Assembly: GCA_964017155.1 (NCBI GenBank)
Contig: OZ024865.1
Coordinates: 43,919,760-43,983,759, forward strand
Length of the DNA: 64,000 bases
Source of the DNA: Oasisia sp. SBJ-2009
Taxonomy: Eukaryota; Annelida; Polychaeta; Sabellida; Siboglinidae
Reading direction: 5' to 3'
The number at the start of each line of letters is the position of its first letter. The first letter of the stretch is position 1. Shown piece after piece: positions 37,001 through 43,680 of this stretch. The notes below the pieces were generated by a model, which worked only from the letters and a program-made list of their open reading frames with translations, did not search any database and was not told the origin of the DNA. A program made the translations under genes and the position numbers.

Positions 37001-40000
37001 GTGGGAGCTGTGAGCCTGGGTAACACAGACATAAGTGGGAGCTGTGAGTATGGGTAACACAGACATAAGTGGGAGCTGTGAGCCTGGGTAACACAGACAT
37101 AAGTGGGAGTTGTGAGCCTGGGTAACACAGACATAAGTGGGAGCTGTGAGCCTGGGTAACACATACATAAGTGGGAGTTGTGAGCCTGGGTAACACAGAC
37201 ATAAGTAGGAGTCGTCAGCCTGGGTGACACAGACATAAGTGGGAGTTGTGAGGCTGGGTGACACAGACATAAGTGGGAGCTGTGAGCCTGGGTAACACAG
37301 ACATAAGTGGGAGCTGTGAGCCTGGGTAACACAGACATAAGTGGGAGCTGTCAGCCTGGGTAACACAGACATAAGTGGGAGTTGTGAGGCTGGGTGACAC
37401 AGACATAAGTGGGAGTTGTGAGGCTGGGTGACACAGACATAAGTGGGAGTTGTGAGCCTGGGTGACACAGACATAAGTGGGAGCCTGGGTGACACAGCTA
37501 GTGGCAATATCAGCCTGGATCCTGCTGGATGCCGTAAACAAATGTAGAAGTTGTCAGCCAGAAAGACGCAGACAGAAATGGAAGTTGGAATTGTCGGTCA
37601 GCTTTATACAGACATGTGCTTTTTATTTCATTCTACAACACAGTGTGTCGTAGAATAAAAAATATGGTACACATATCTACTGAGTAATAAAAAGCAAACA
37701 ATTCAGATTAATACACATAAAAAAACTTGGGATGAAAAACAAAATCGCTAAGAAAGTATGACATAAGGATAGTTTACAATGTAAAAATAAGAAAAATTCG
37801 CTCTGAGAAAAAAACGTATTTAACATATTGATTTGTTGTAGAAAAATAAACTATTGTCTTAGAAACACTGTGTTATTTTATTTTCACAATTTTCTGATGT
37901 CACAACACCAGGGAAGTGTCAAGTAAGAGCCTGTTTTTACAGTAACATTACTATGTAGTAAAATAATACTTTGTGTTCTTTCCCTAAAGATTACTCCCCC
38001 GTGGACTTCCCCTGCCTCCGTACCTTGAAGAATGAGCAGAGAGTGATATGTGGGAAGTAGTTGTGAGCTCTGTTCCAGTCGCCCGCGAGGTACGACTGCT
38101 GCCAGAAGTCCAGCATCTCCTGCTGCAGCAGCCCCACTGGACACATGTAGAGGATGTAGTCCCGCGGCATCGGGTCGTCCAGGGTCGGGTCATTCACATG
38201 GGATATCAACCTGCAGCACATGTGAAATGTCCTTTAAAGTGACATGGTCCGTTCGTGGCTTTTTATTTTTATTGCAAAATCATGTTAATCAGTATAAGTT
38301 ATAACTAATATAGCGTAAATACAGTCAAAATGTGTTAAATCACAAGGTAATATAGTTTCATTCCGCCGACATCTAAAAACCTATCTCTTTACTGCTGCCT
38401 ATCCTCCTTAGCCTCCTAGCTTTTCCATCCATCCATTGACGACTCACGCATTGCTTTCGATTATGAGATTGATTAATCCCCTGGTTTTGTCGCGCCACTG
38501 AGCTTGATTTTCGAGGATATTGGCGCAAAAGAAGTTACTATTATTATTATTATTAAAATATGTTTTCATGTACCATTTAGGGGTTGAAAATAGACGCAGT
38601 AAGGGGTGCTTAACTCTGTTTACAAATCGACCACGAGGCGTTTTCGAAAAAGTTGTAGGCGTGGCTAAAAGCCCAGAAGGAAATGCATGATCACGCGATG
38701 CAGTATCACGTGAACACAAGTTGACGCCACTAACGCCACAGCCAGCCAGGTGCACAGCTCCCAGTTGGTAAAGGTCAAAGGGTGGGTGTCACTCGCAGTG
38801 ATTTGAGTGACAGCGTATATAAACATTTGACGTTTAACATTACGAAGTCAGTTCAGCTTTAAGAATTTGTTGTTTGTTGTGTGTTCTGGCTTCTGTTCTG
38901 CAGACAAATATATTAAAAATATATAAGATATGTGGGGAGAAGTTTAGCGGCCGCAAGAAGTCGTTTTCATGGTTAGGTCAGAAAGTAAACAAAAAGATCG
39001 ATGGTGGTGATATGTATGGCCACGATGCCGACAACTCCGGCCTGGACTTGTGTCCATGGCCACGGGATGATGCTGTGTGGAGTAGTTTGTTGCCGTTTTC
39101 ATAGTTAAGTCAGAAAGTAAAAGATTTCCCGGGACCGATTTTGTGGTGGAGGACATAATTGATAAGGTCAAAAGAAAATATTCAAGTAATATTCGTTTAT
39201 ACAGCTTTGAATTTCGAATCAAATTGAATAGCGGAAAAAGGGTCGAATATTCAAACTTTCGAGTACAAATTTTATTTCGTCCAATCCTTACAAGGGACAC
39301 TGTAATAACCAGAACTACCAACACCATAATAATATTAACAGGTAACACAATATTGCATCATGGTTTTATCATACCTTGAGGTTTCTACATCGGCACAACC
39401 CCATCTACCCTATACACTTGGTGTTGTTAATGTACATTTTAATATAATGCAACAATGTTTGTTTACACTGGAGCTGCCAGACCTACCAGTTGGATGCCAA
39501 CTGGATGCCCTTGTCCCCTGTCGCTGCTAGAGCCTTCTCTCTGCAAACAAACAGTACACTGTCACAATCTCGCTTGTTTAAATGTATATCCAAAAAAAGG
39601 GGCCAAATAGTAATTATGAATGAAATGTGTTTTGGCGAATCATAATCACCACCTAGGCTCTTCAGCATAATCATCTAATTGGCATTTATCTGGTTATTCA
39701 TGAGATGACCACAAACACAGCCAATTTGTGTGAATACAGCAAACAATAAAGTGTATGAATATTAACTGTACAGTTGTCCAGAATATTACATTTGTCACTT
39801 ACCAGTAGATACAGCAGTCACATCATTTTAAAGATAATTAAATGAACATCAAGATAAACACAACTTCTTGCATTTACAGAAAATCAGTAGTTATGAAGAC
39901 GTAGCTTAAAAAGCGCAGGCAGGGTACTGTCCACTTTAACAGGGATCTACTGTGTTATTGATAACAGCCCCTATGACCTTAGTCACATGACCCAATTAGT

Positions 40001-42205
40001 CATGGTGCCCCCATCAACTAATCACTAATGGAAATTGGAATACCCGGATATCCACAGGAGTCCAATAACCTGAGAGGAGCTCAAATTAATGTTCAGGCAG
40101 AAACTAGGAAAATTTTCCTTTTTTGGGAGGCTCTGAGATGCACTTACAAAAGACTAGTGAACTACAAATGTCTTGTGTAAAATTTATAGATACCCTTAGA
40201 TAGTCTATGCAAACGTTTTTGAATAATATAGGAACACTAAAAATATACCAGTTTACATTACTTCAATATACATTTCTTGGGCATAGTAACAATACCCGCA
40301 GAAATGTCTATGCAAAATTTGAAAAACTGAGATCAGTGAGCTAATGGTGCACAGCGGACACAAAATGATACCATAAGTGATTTGCCCAAAGGACTAAAAA
40401 TATACAACTCAGGCAATGTTGAAAATATGCTTAATTGTGGCAGAGTTTATCATAATAATTTATTTATCTTAAAGGGCGGGTGCCTGCTCCTCTGCGCAGA
40501 ATTGTAATTTGTGCCAGGAAAGTAAAACATCAGAGGGTATTTTGAGCCAACTCTGTTCGTTTATGCATTATTGCCAATCAAGTCTGTTTTGAAACTGGAT
40601 GTTTTGTTTACCTTTAAAGTGTTACGGATGGAATCTTTCAAAGTGTGAACATTCAACATGTACGTCAAAAAAATGTGGTGCAATCAAGTGTTTGTATCGG
40701 GACTTTTATTACAGGCATGAGTTAAATTCCTGCATTAGTAAACGCTTGTGGGAAGTTGTAAGTGCTCGTTATTTCTGTCTGACGTTTTACCCTGTGACTT
40801 AACTTTCTTACAGACACTGCTTTAGGCATGGCAATGTTAAACAGCCCTGTCTGAGTTTCCTAACTCCAATGCAGAGTCATATTATGGTAGGGCTGCCACC
40901 AAGGCACCCACCAGATGCCCACCAGAGGGCATGGCAGGGCTCTCCAAGTTGAGGGGATGCCCACAAGAGGACGTAGCTGATCACGTGACAGAAGGTTTCC
41001 CGCCATTGGGGAAAAGTATAAATACCAGGGGAGATTGGAGAGACTGAGATAGTGAGAGTGACACGTTGGTTCAGGGAAACAGTTTGTGCGTAGCCACATG
41101 GCGCGTGATTTGTACTTTTATTTGAATTATACTTTACTGTTGGTTTCTTACATTTATTATTTCAATTATAAAACAAAGATTGCCTCTGGCGAGTTTGATA
41201 TAAGGTGTTTGTTTATAGTTCTCTTACGCCATTACAGCATAAGTTATCAAAGTTGATCCCCTTTATTTACTCTGCCGTTGTCTAATTATATACACCTTCA
41301 TACTTTTTAAATTGTATTTAAGCCATGTACACAATATAAGTCAAAATGACCGCTTTTTTATTCCTACAGGCAAAAATTCCTGCTATCATGTTGCCCGAAC
41401 CATGCGATATCTTGTATGATTTCATTAAACTTTTTTATTTCTGTCACTTATCATACGTCATATATACCAGTTAGAACTATCTATAAATATTATTCTTCAC
41501 ATATTTATACATTCTGGTTTTGCCATATAGCTTTCACCTGTAGCTTAATTTGCTAAAAAAATTCTCCACAGTGTATTTCTTTTGGAGTTTAATTCTTGGT
41601 GTTATTATTTAATAGTAAATATACGTGGTTACCGTAAGATGTTACTGTGGTGATTTTATACACATGGCAATATATTTAAGTCTTAACTATGTATATTATA
41701 TATGTAAAAGTTTTGTGAATATAGGACAAATGTACGGCTCCAAATATAGCACAGCACGATTTGTCTTTGTGGGCGTGGTTATCGAATCCTGGCAGATGGT
41801 GGCTACTGATTCGACATGAGAGCGAGTCTGTGACATCATCGCGCACCAGTGAAACGAACGTAAAACATTAAGACCTGTATTTAAGTATCTCCCAGACATG
41901 GCTTACAGCAATGCCTGAATGAATGGAGGACGCTCAGTCATAGTTATGTAATACAACTGTCACTCGATTACATCGAAAATGGAAAGCGTAGCCGCATAAC
42001 TGACACTGTGATAGATGTTGAACGTACTTTCCACAACGAATATGCGATAATCAGCACAATTTGTTTGCATGAATATAACTCACATCCTATTTCTTGGAAA
42101 CCCCATTTGCAGCAATGTGTCTAGTGACGACCGATTTCGCATAATTGTTTTTTCATCGAGTTTTCTTGAGCCCCGCGGGGGAAGCTTCGTAACGTTAGCG
42201 GCCAT
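15812..42205 (-). CDS. UBASH3: UBASH3/TULA (Sts) homologue, whole gene
   Basis: Coding exons in transcript order: 42205-42084, 39540-39487, 38210-38024, 36642-36450, 33847-33687, 31610-31402, 30326-30242, 27949-27556, 26036-25914, 24296-24204, 22927-22685, then either 19237-18999 (12a) or 16068-15812 (12b). All junctions are GT-AG and phases match, giving 700 or 706 residues; human UBASH3B has 649. Domains in order: UBA (about 27-61, LLQMGFPRNR), 2H phosphodiesterase with H113-x-T and H194-x-S, SH3 (240-300), Ser/Thr-rich linker (340-440), and histidine phosphatase with R447-H448-G-E, R530, E551 and H630. TULA proteins are cytoplasmic phosphatases that bind ubiquitin and damp Syk/ZAP-70-type tyrosine-kinase signalling; that role is known from vertebrates and is inferred here. 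All expected catalytic residues are present. Confidence 0.93.
16159..16490. mobile_element. Foldback (palindromic) MITE between exons 12a and 12b
   Basis: Two arms of about 110 bp are inverted copies: the left has GGTAATCTTATACTTAACTG and CACCTTATATCGATGTGTAT, and the right carries their near complements ending near 16490. The unpaired centre (about 16275-16370) is non-coding. No target duplication was recognised. Confidence 0.8.
16491..17215. other. Intron sequence, nothing else recognised
   Basis: A diverged direct repeat is visible: TAGTTACAGCCAGACTGGT occurs near 16919 and again near 17119, each followed by similar sequence ending TATTTTATAGAAAT. Otherwise plain intronic DNA between the two alternative terminal exons. 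Confidence 0.4.
17216..17252. repeat. Poly-G-rich tract
   Basis: Purine tract with an uninterrupted run of about 18 G, flanked by GAGGGGAGGGGG. Confidence 0.9.
17296..17550 (-). mobile_element. tRNA-derived SINE, copy 1
   Basis: On the minus strand the head reads CAGTGGCTCAGTGGTAGAGTG with a degenerate B-box near 17488. The body contains the family blocks CTCCAGTTCACTCAGCTG and GGTGGATATTTGT, ending near AACAGGTCTGTCAGGGA. Related copies are at 24384, 29848, 30494, 31160 (all minus) and 46051 (plus). Confidence 0.75.
17551..17892. other. AT-rich sequence beyond the exon 12a transcript end
   Basis: Nothing recognised. Confidence 0.4.
17893..17898 (-). terminator. UBASH3: Candidate poly(A) signal for the exon 12a transcript
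   Basis: AATAAA on the minus strand, about 1.1 kb after the exon 12a stop. The intervening 17900-18998 is AT-rich and free of recognised mobile elements, as expected of a long 3' UTR. An ATTAAA closer to the stop (near 18806) is an alternative. Confidence 0.4.
18999..19237 (-). CDS. UBASH3: UBASH3 alternative terminal exon 12a
   Basis: The acceptor GTTGTTGTAG precedes GAGGCCC, in the same phase as 12b. It encodes GGPILLVAHKGSVDVCTRQ and 79 residues in total, ending AIWKK before TAG at 18999. The catalytic His of VAH is kept, but the following residues (KGSVD), the VPFCAFGACQQ block and PPIDTFTH differ from 12b; by eye about 40% of aligned residues are identical. Both exons give a complete phosphatase domain with a different C-terminal wall and tail. 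A pseudo-exon is unlikely, since frame, phase, conserved residues and stop position are all intact. Confidence 0.85.
19224..19277 (-). repeat. Two-copy tandem duplication across the exon 12a acceptor
   Basis: On the plus strand CAAGATAGGGCCTCCTACAA and CAAGATGGGCCTCCTACAAC lie 27 bp apart. Each copy contains a complete TTGTAG acceptor and the first exon bases. The outer acceptor leads to an in-frame TAG within nine codons, so the inner one must be the productive site. Confidence 0.85.
19575..19675. repeat. Short minisatellite, about 25 bp x 4
   Basis: Units of GGGGTGGATAGTGACATACA AT repeat about four times with a diverged first copy. In the intron between exons 11 and 12a. Confidence 0.8.
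19785..19887. repeat. (TATTG)n pentanucleotide microsatellite, about 20 units
   Basis: A perfect TATTG array in the intron upstream of exon 12a. Because five is not a multiple of three, it is open in several frames; those ORFs are artefacts. Confidence 0.97.
20724..21537. mobile_element. Non-autonomous TIR DNA element in intron 11
   Basis: The left end TGACGCGGCACGCCAAAACT and the right end, read in reverse as TGACGCGGCATGCCAAAACC, are near-perfect inverted repeats of 24 bp. It sits in a TA-rich target, a (TA)n tract on the left and ATATATT on the right. About 814 bp with no transposase frame, so it depends on an unseen relative. A TA-targeting superfamily is likely but the TIR was not recognised. 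Confidence 0.85.
21707..21930. repeat. 54-bp minisatellite, four copies
   Basis: Units start TACAAGATGTCCCCACGTCA and contain CTGTCTCAGTGGACAAAG. Copies alternate between CTAGAGG and CGAGAGG variants. It lies in intron 11 and has no relation to a neighbouring exon, unlike the arrays at exons 4-6. Confidence 0.95.
22490..22640 (-). mobile_element. Fragment of a GGCCCG-rich repeat, possibly hAT end
   Basis: Read on the minus strand it starts CAGGGGTCAACAATAGCGCT, followed by several GGCCCGA blocks. CAGGGG-type ends are common in hAT elements. No second end was located. Confidence 0.35.
22685..22927 (-). CDS. UBASH3: UBASH3 exon 11
   Basis: Acceptor CTACACAG, donor GTATGT; phase 1 at both ends. 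Contains VEPGLFEWLGW, the conserved TULA block with E551, and ends YVTKEILSARENEG. It is the last exon common to both isoforms, and its phase-1 donor pairs with both 12a and 12b. Confidence 0.92.
24204..24296 (-). CDS. UBASH3: UBASH3 exon 10
   Basis: Acceptor GTTTCCAG, donor GTGAGT; phase 1 at both ends. Encodes GEALAEKQVPISHVYVSPSL followed by RCVETA; R530 corresponds to the conserved substrate-binding arginine of the phosphatase. Confidence 0.92.
24384..24560 (-). mobile_element. tRNA-derived SINE, copy 2 (head lacking)
   Basis: Matches the body and tail of the SINE family (GTTCACCCAGCTG, GGTGGATATTTGT, AACAGGTCTGCCAGGGA on the minus strand). The tRNA-like head is missing, as expected of a 5'-truncated insertion. 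Confidence 0.65.
24852..25722. repeat. (GGGA)n microsatellite, about 218 perfect units
   Basis: About 870 bp of uninterrupted GGGA, in the intron between UBASH3 exons 9 and 10 (the transcript carries TCCC). The very long GREG and PSLP frames are repeat translations. Length may be limited or distorted by assembly. Confidence 0.98.
25914..26036 (-). CDS. UBASH3: UBASH3 exon 9
   Basis: Acceptor TTTTGACAG, donor GTGAGT; phase 1 at both ends. Encodes GNYIRYDLNMPKCLPKR, then SPLTVQGHFQAKLVG, the PLT-x-x-G block that follows RHGE in this phosphatase clade. Confidence 0.92.
26065..27093. other. Intron 8 sequence, nothing recognised
   Basis: AT-rich intronic DNA without supported features. Confidence 0.4.
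27094..27540. mobile_element. hAT-like non-autonomous element, ends 15 bp from a donor site
   Basis: Starts CAGGGTTGCCACTCATGG and ends with the near complement of CATGGTTGCTACAAGTCAGG. Multiple internal TTTCCCTGACTTT blocks occur near both ends. No convincing 8-bp target duplication was found. The right end lies about 15 bp from the exon 8/intron 8 boundary. Confidence 0.55.
27556..27949 (-). CDS. UBASH3: UBASH3 exon 8: linker and RHGE catalytic motif
   Basis: Acceptor GCACTTGTAG, donor GTGAGT; phase 0 to 1. The first 95 residues form a Ser/Thr/Lys-rich, probably disordered linker (residues 340-440), longer than in vertebrate TULA proteins. Then NRQLYVMRHGERIDFTFGKDW begins the histidine-phosphatase domain. 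R447 and H448 are the phospho-accepting pair; E450 completes RHGE. Confidence 0.93.
28030..28473 (-). mobile_element. LINE 3' end (CR1/L2-like), interrupted by a hAT element
   Basis: On the minus strand the sequence reads through a decayed reverse-transcriptase C-terminus (MVWNLLPASVKSQGN) into a 3' UTR with GCGCCACTGAGCTTGA, ending at an ATT-rich tail near 28060 and a TA tract. The same unit occurs at 38366-38563 (plus) and partly at 53285-53445. The match resumes at 29746-29840, after the inserted hAT element. Confidence 0.65.
28474..29737. mobile_element. hAT element with 8-bp target duplication, coding remnant inside
   Basis: Ends CAGGGTTCGCACAG and (inverted) CAGGGTTCATACAG. Flanking octamers CTTGCGGT (28466-28473) and CTTGTGGT (29738-29745) match at 7 of 8 positions, the size expected of hAT target duplications. 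Multiple ATGTTCTTGAATTTGA blocks lie near both ends. A frame at 28939-29145 (+) encodes a peptide starting MPRQHGNCKFRDLWL with CNVCKKR, like the N-terminal BED-type zinc finger of hAT transposases. The rest of a transposase (about 600 residues) is missing, so it is a deletion derivative. Confidence 0.85.
28939..29145 (+). pseudogene. hAT transposase N-terminal fragment (BED-like)
   Basis: Encodes 68 residues beginning MPRQHGNCKFRDLWLVDTKF, with C-x2-C in AVCNVCKK and a downstream H-x5-CHYN. This resembles a BED zinc-finger start of a hAT transposase. It stops before any catalytic region, so it is non-functional as a transposase. Confidence 0.55.
29746..29840 (-). mobile_element. Continuation of the interrupted LINE
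   Basis: Contains GGGTATTGCAGTAGTCAAGT, the same block as GAGTTGCAGTAGTCGAGTCG in the LINE at 44465-45945. It is separated from 28030-28473 only by the hAT insertion. Confidence 0.55.
29848..30090 (-). mobile_element. tRNA-derived SINE, copy 3
   Basis: Near full length. The head on the minus strand is GAGCGCAATGGCTCAGAGGT, with A-box-like GGCTCAGAGGTAG. Then comes the degenerate B-box, the CTCCAGTTCACTCAGCTAT body, and a tail ending near 29848. Confidence 0.75.
30242..30326 (-). CDS. UBASH3: UBASH3 exon 7
   Basis: Acceptor TTTCTGTTGTAG, donor GTTAGT; 85 nt, phase 2 to 0. Joins SH3 to linker and encodes SIPIIGTGVEVQVEENGAAE then NTPVTVAK. It has no internal Met, so simple ORF searches miss it. 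Supported by phase match on both sides and by position. Confidence 0.8.
30494..30745 (-). mobile_element. tRNA-derived SINE, copy 4
   Basis: The head on the minus strand is TAGAGCGCAATGGCTCAGGG with GGTAGAGC. It has a recognisable B-box (CGGGTTTAAATCC), the CTCAAGTTCACTCAGCTG body and a GGTGGATATGTG block. It lies about 170 bp from exon 7. Confidence 0.8.
31160..31395 (-). mobile_element. tRNA-derived SINE, copy 5 (diverged)
   Basis: Same block order as the other copies but more substitutions (GTGGATATTTATATTGGAG, TCATTCAGTTGTGTGAG). The tRNA-like head overlaps the stretch next to the exon 6 donor at 31401, so the SINE 5' end almost touches the exon. Confidence 0.55.
31402..31610 (-). CDS. 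UBASH3: UBASH3 exon 6: SH3 domain
   Basis: Acceptor TGTGTTGACAG, donor GTAAGC; phase 0 to 2. Encodes a complete SH3: the ALYDY-like segment VTCAYTP, acidic RT loop REPDELNLCEGD, GWYQG (the conserved WY/WW position) and CSGIFPGICTQRV. The usual SH3 proline-pocket PxNY is altered to PGIC, as vertebrate TULA also varies there (PENY). The first 18 nt are repeated in every unit of the adjacent 29-bp array. Confidence 0.92.
31593..32980 (-). repeat. 29-bp minisatellite spanning the exon 6 acceptor, about 47 units
   Basis: On the plus strand the unit is ACCTGTCAACACAACACGTC followed by ACCTTACGC. On the transcript strand each unit therefore carries TGTGTTGACAG (the exon 6 acceptor) and GTGCGTAAGGTGACGTGT (the first 18 nt of the exon). 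Variants include ATGCAC/ACGCAC, GCCACC/GTCACC and a few +/-5 bp units. It abuts the true exon without a gap, so the array began by duplication across the junction. CAG-GTGCGTAAG in each unit also resembles a donor. Confidence 0.95.
32981..33420. repeat. 27-bp minisatellite, about 15 diverged units
   Basis: Unit about GTGAAATTTCGACCATGTCA followed by CATCAAC. More diverged than the 29-bp array, which it directly adjoins. Both contain TCACGTCAAC-like strings. It lies in the intron between exons 5 and 6, away from either splice site. Confidence 0.9.
33687..33847 (-). CDS. UBASH3: UBASH3 exon 5: second 2H motif
   Basis: Acceptor GGTGTCACAG, donor GTTAGT; phase 1 to 0. Encodes VEPHSKQLHVSLAYQF; H194-x-S196 is the second H-x-[ST] signature of the 2H-phosphoesterase fold. 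It ends RLYSRDPRIAHCQ. About 32 nt of its start, up to LHV, recur in each unit of the adjacent array. Confidence 0.93.
33816..36094 (-). repeat. About 72-bp minisatellite spanning the exon 5 acceptor, about 32 units
   Basis: On the plus strand the unit runs TGACACCTAGACAACACAGG, GCAGTGTCAAGTAGTCCCTA, GACATGTAACTGTCTACTGT, GGGGCTCCACTG. Units of about 69 to 73 bp differ at AGTCCCTAG / AGTCTAG / AGTGTCTAG and CATG/CGTG. On the transcript strand each unit repeats the acceptor CTAGGTGTCACAG and coding-like bases for VEPHS-x-QLHV, then TAG. It fills about 86% of its intron. Confidence 0.96.
36450..36642 (-). CDS. UBASH3: UBASH3 exon 4
   Basis: Acceptor GTGTCACCCAG, donor GTTAGT; phase 0 to 1. Encodes ADDSLVSKLTHTLKTVADQF, then LEYFSSTNFMGLFVSDE, matching the strand between the two H-x-T/S motifs in TULA proteins. 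The first 11 nt recur in the adjacent 34-bp array. Confidence 0.92.
36632..37500 (-). repeat. 34-bp minisatellite spanning the exon 4 acceptor, about 25 units
   Basis: On the plus strand the unit is GTGGGAGTTGTGAGCCTGGG then TAACACAGACATAA. On the transcript strand each unit holds TCTGTGT-x-ACCCAG plus GCT-x-AC, the exon 4 acceptor and its first bases. Units with GTCAGCCTGGGTGAC match the real junction best. The array is open in all three frames on the transcript strand, because three units make 102 nt without a stop. Confidence 0.95.
37501..38023. other. Intron 3 remainder
   Basis: AT-rich intronic sequence with nothing else recognised. Confidence 0.4.
38024..38210 (-). CDS. UBASH3: UBASH3 exon 3: UBA end and first 2H motif
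   Basis: Acceptor GTGCTGCAG, donor GTACGG; phase 2 to 0. Encodes LISHVNDPTLDDPMPRDYIL, a strong family signature, then LDFWQQS and HNYFPHITLCSFF with H113-x-T115, the first phosphodiesterase motif. Confidence 0.94.
38366..38563 (+). mobile_element. LINE 3' end (CR1/L2-like)
   Basis: Begins within a reverse-transcriptase C-terminus (FRRHLKTYLFTAAYPP, then TAG) and continues through a 3' UTR to a short (ATT)n tail at 38540-38556. Inverted relative to the copy at 28030-28473. Severely 5'-truncated. Confidence 0.7.
38640..38880 (+). promoter_or_regulatory. Promoter-like sequence, possibly from an LTR
   Basis: A TATATAAA box near 38816 is followed about 35 bp later by TCAGTTCAG. No gene starts here on the plus strand. 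A downstream 29-bp block (GTTTTCATGGTTAGGTCAGA...) is repeated at 38963 and 39095. May be a solo LTR; boundaries not found. Confidence 0.2.
39487..39540 (-). CDS. UBASH3: UBASH3 exon 2 (UBA second half)
   Basis: 54 nt; acceptor GTTTGCAG, donor GTAGGT; phase 2 to 2. Encodes EKALAATGDKGIQLASN with split codons for Ile and Trp at its ends, completing the UBA three-helix fold. Confidence 0.9.
39541..40850. other. Intron 1, nothing recognised
   Basis: AT-rich intronic DNA. A block near 40475 (AAAGGGCGGGTGCCTGCTCC) recurs near 44098 (GAAGGGTGCCTGCTCCTCTG), pointing to another unnamed interspersed repeat. Confidence 0.4.
40860..41240 (+). mobile_element. Possible solo LTR with TATA box
   Basis: A TATAAATA box near 41016 in AGTATAAATACCAGGGGAG is followed by sequence like a transcription start, and by an AT-rich downstream part. 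It stands alone in an intron of UBASH3 on the opposite strand. No primer-binding site or terminal duplication was found. Confidence 0.2.
42084..42205 (-). CDS. UBASH3: UBASH3 exon 1: start and UBA first half
   Basis: The chosen ATG at 42205 has a good context (AACATGG) and gives MAANVTKLPPRGSRKLDEK, then SSLDTLLQMGFPRNR, ending in phase 2 at the donor GTGAGT. An in-frame ATG lies 13 codons upstream at 42244, immediately preceded by TAG and in a poor context. The inner ATG is preferred because vertebrate UBASH3B aligns there. The MGF motif of UBA is present. Confidence 0.88.
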
Positions 42206-42400
42206 GTTACCAAATACAACACCTCCTTTGACAAATGCCGACATCTAATAACGAATACATTTTCATGCATTGACTACATTAGACTTTGGTAATTTCTTTC
42301 ACAGTTTCGATAACATTAAAACATACAACAGGATCACACACGAAAACAGTTTTATCCTAGAAACAGGTAATTTATTACATTACAAATATAAATGATTGTG
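42206..42400 (-). promoter_or_regulatory. UBASH3: UBASH3 5' UTR / upstream region
   Basis: Position-based call only. No TATA box or CpG concentration is obvious, and further 5' UTR exons cannot be excluded. Confidence 0.25.
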
Positions 42401-43500
42401 GTATATGCAACGGAGGCAAGTACTGGGCAAAACATCCCACCCGTTGAAGTGGATATAAAGACTGTAACGAATTAGCAAATATTTGCATTTTTTTACGTTA
42501 ACAGGTGCATACATTTAATATAAGAGAAATGCATGTACATTTTAAAGCAATCACCTAAAGACAGAAACATGTTAACATTACTGGTAACTGTGTAATACAC
42601 CGTATGAATTATGATATCGGTCGGTGAGTCTAGAAAATTATGCCCTGCGTGGTGAGTGCTGCAATCTAGCGAATCAAATATATACGACTTTGACAGATCA
42701 CACCACTGGAAAAACACAGAAAGGAGGATGACTCGAAGACATGATACATGAAACTGAAACTACATTACAATAAGACAAGAGGTTAAGAGACAGATGAGAA
42801 TTGGCGATCAAAAACGCCACATATACTGTAGACCACGAGGAAAGGATGAACGGGAGGAACGAGGGTGTTCACTGTGTCTGTGGTATTCCATTACAGTAAA
42901 GACCAACAGCATTACTTAGGCCTACTTATTTTTCTTCTTTGGTCAGACTAGAGCAAAATGCCACAAAGACGCTTCTCCAACGCACTAGTGATGATTGCTT
43001 TTTTATTTTCAGGTGGTTCCTTATAGACTATTGTATGGTTCTTGTAATTATGTTGGCTGTTTCATTCGACACTTATTGCCTACGTGGTTTTCGTTGTAAC
43101 TTTCTAAAGGTTTTCTTCTGTACGTTTTTCTCTACATACCCACTTCACTTTTGTGTACCACTTTCTAATCTAAATGTTGTTTCTTGTGTCCTTTTCACTA
43201 TGTTAATTAATGAACGTATCTAAGACATTTGTTGGTAAGTATGATGTATGTAGAGTTTTCACATTGATGCCTAAATTACTCTCAGAGAATCAGAGTCGTA
43301 ACTAAGCTTCGTGTTGAACATTTTTATCATGATTTGAAATCATGTGTACTGCACGTAAAACCACAACGGGCAAGATAATTCGATGAATGCATGCATCGCT
43401 TTTTCAATCGTGCATTTGATTTCTACCTTTATTCTGTTTCTCCTTTGAATATCAGTACATATCCTCAATCCCCAGTACGTTATGTATGTTGACTTCTTCT
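42401..43500. other. Intergenic, nothing recognised
   Basis: AT-rich; a 94-codon frame at 42939-43223 (+) is hydrophobic and Phe/Leu-rich but has no family resemblance or splice context. Confidence 0.35.
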
Positions 43501-43509
43501 GTGTTCCAC

Positions 43510-43512
<3 letters not shown>

Positions 43513-43580
<68 letters not shown>

Positions 43581-43680
43581 TGTGAGTGTGCGTGCGTGCG
43601 TGCGTGCGTGCGTGTTTGTATGCGTGTGCGTGTGTGTGAGCGTACACGTGTGTTTATGTGTGTGCGTGTGTATGTGAGCG
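43513..43680. repeat. (GT)n / GCGT microsatellite
   Basis: About 70 bp of GT followed by mixed CGTG/TGTG units. Confidence 0.95.

Noticed and set aside
31593..37500. Regular repeat blocks that could be mistaken for a CRISPR array
   Set aside because: The units are direct head-to-tail repeats without unique spacers, lie in eukaryotic introns, and there are no cas genes.
42242..42244. Upstream in-frame ATG of UBASH3
   Set aside because: Poor context directly after TAG, and the added residues have no counterpart in vertebrate UBASH3B; kept only as an alternative start.
42939..43223. 94-codon hydrophobic frame, possible membrane protein
   Set aside because: No conserved motif, no splice sites, and AT-rich composition typical of chance Phe/Leu-rich frames.
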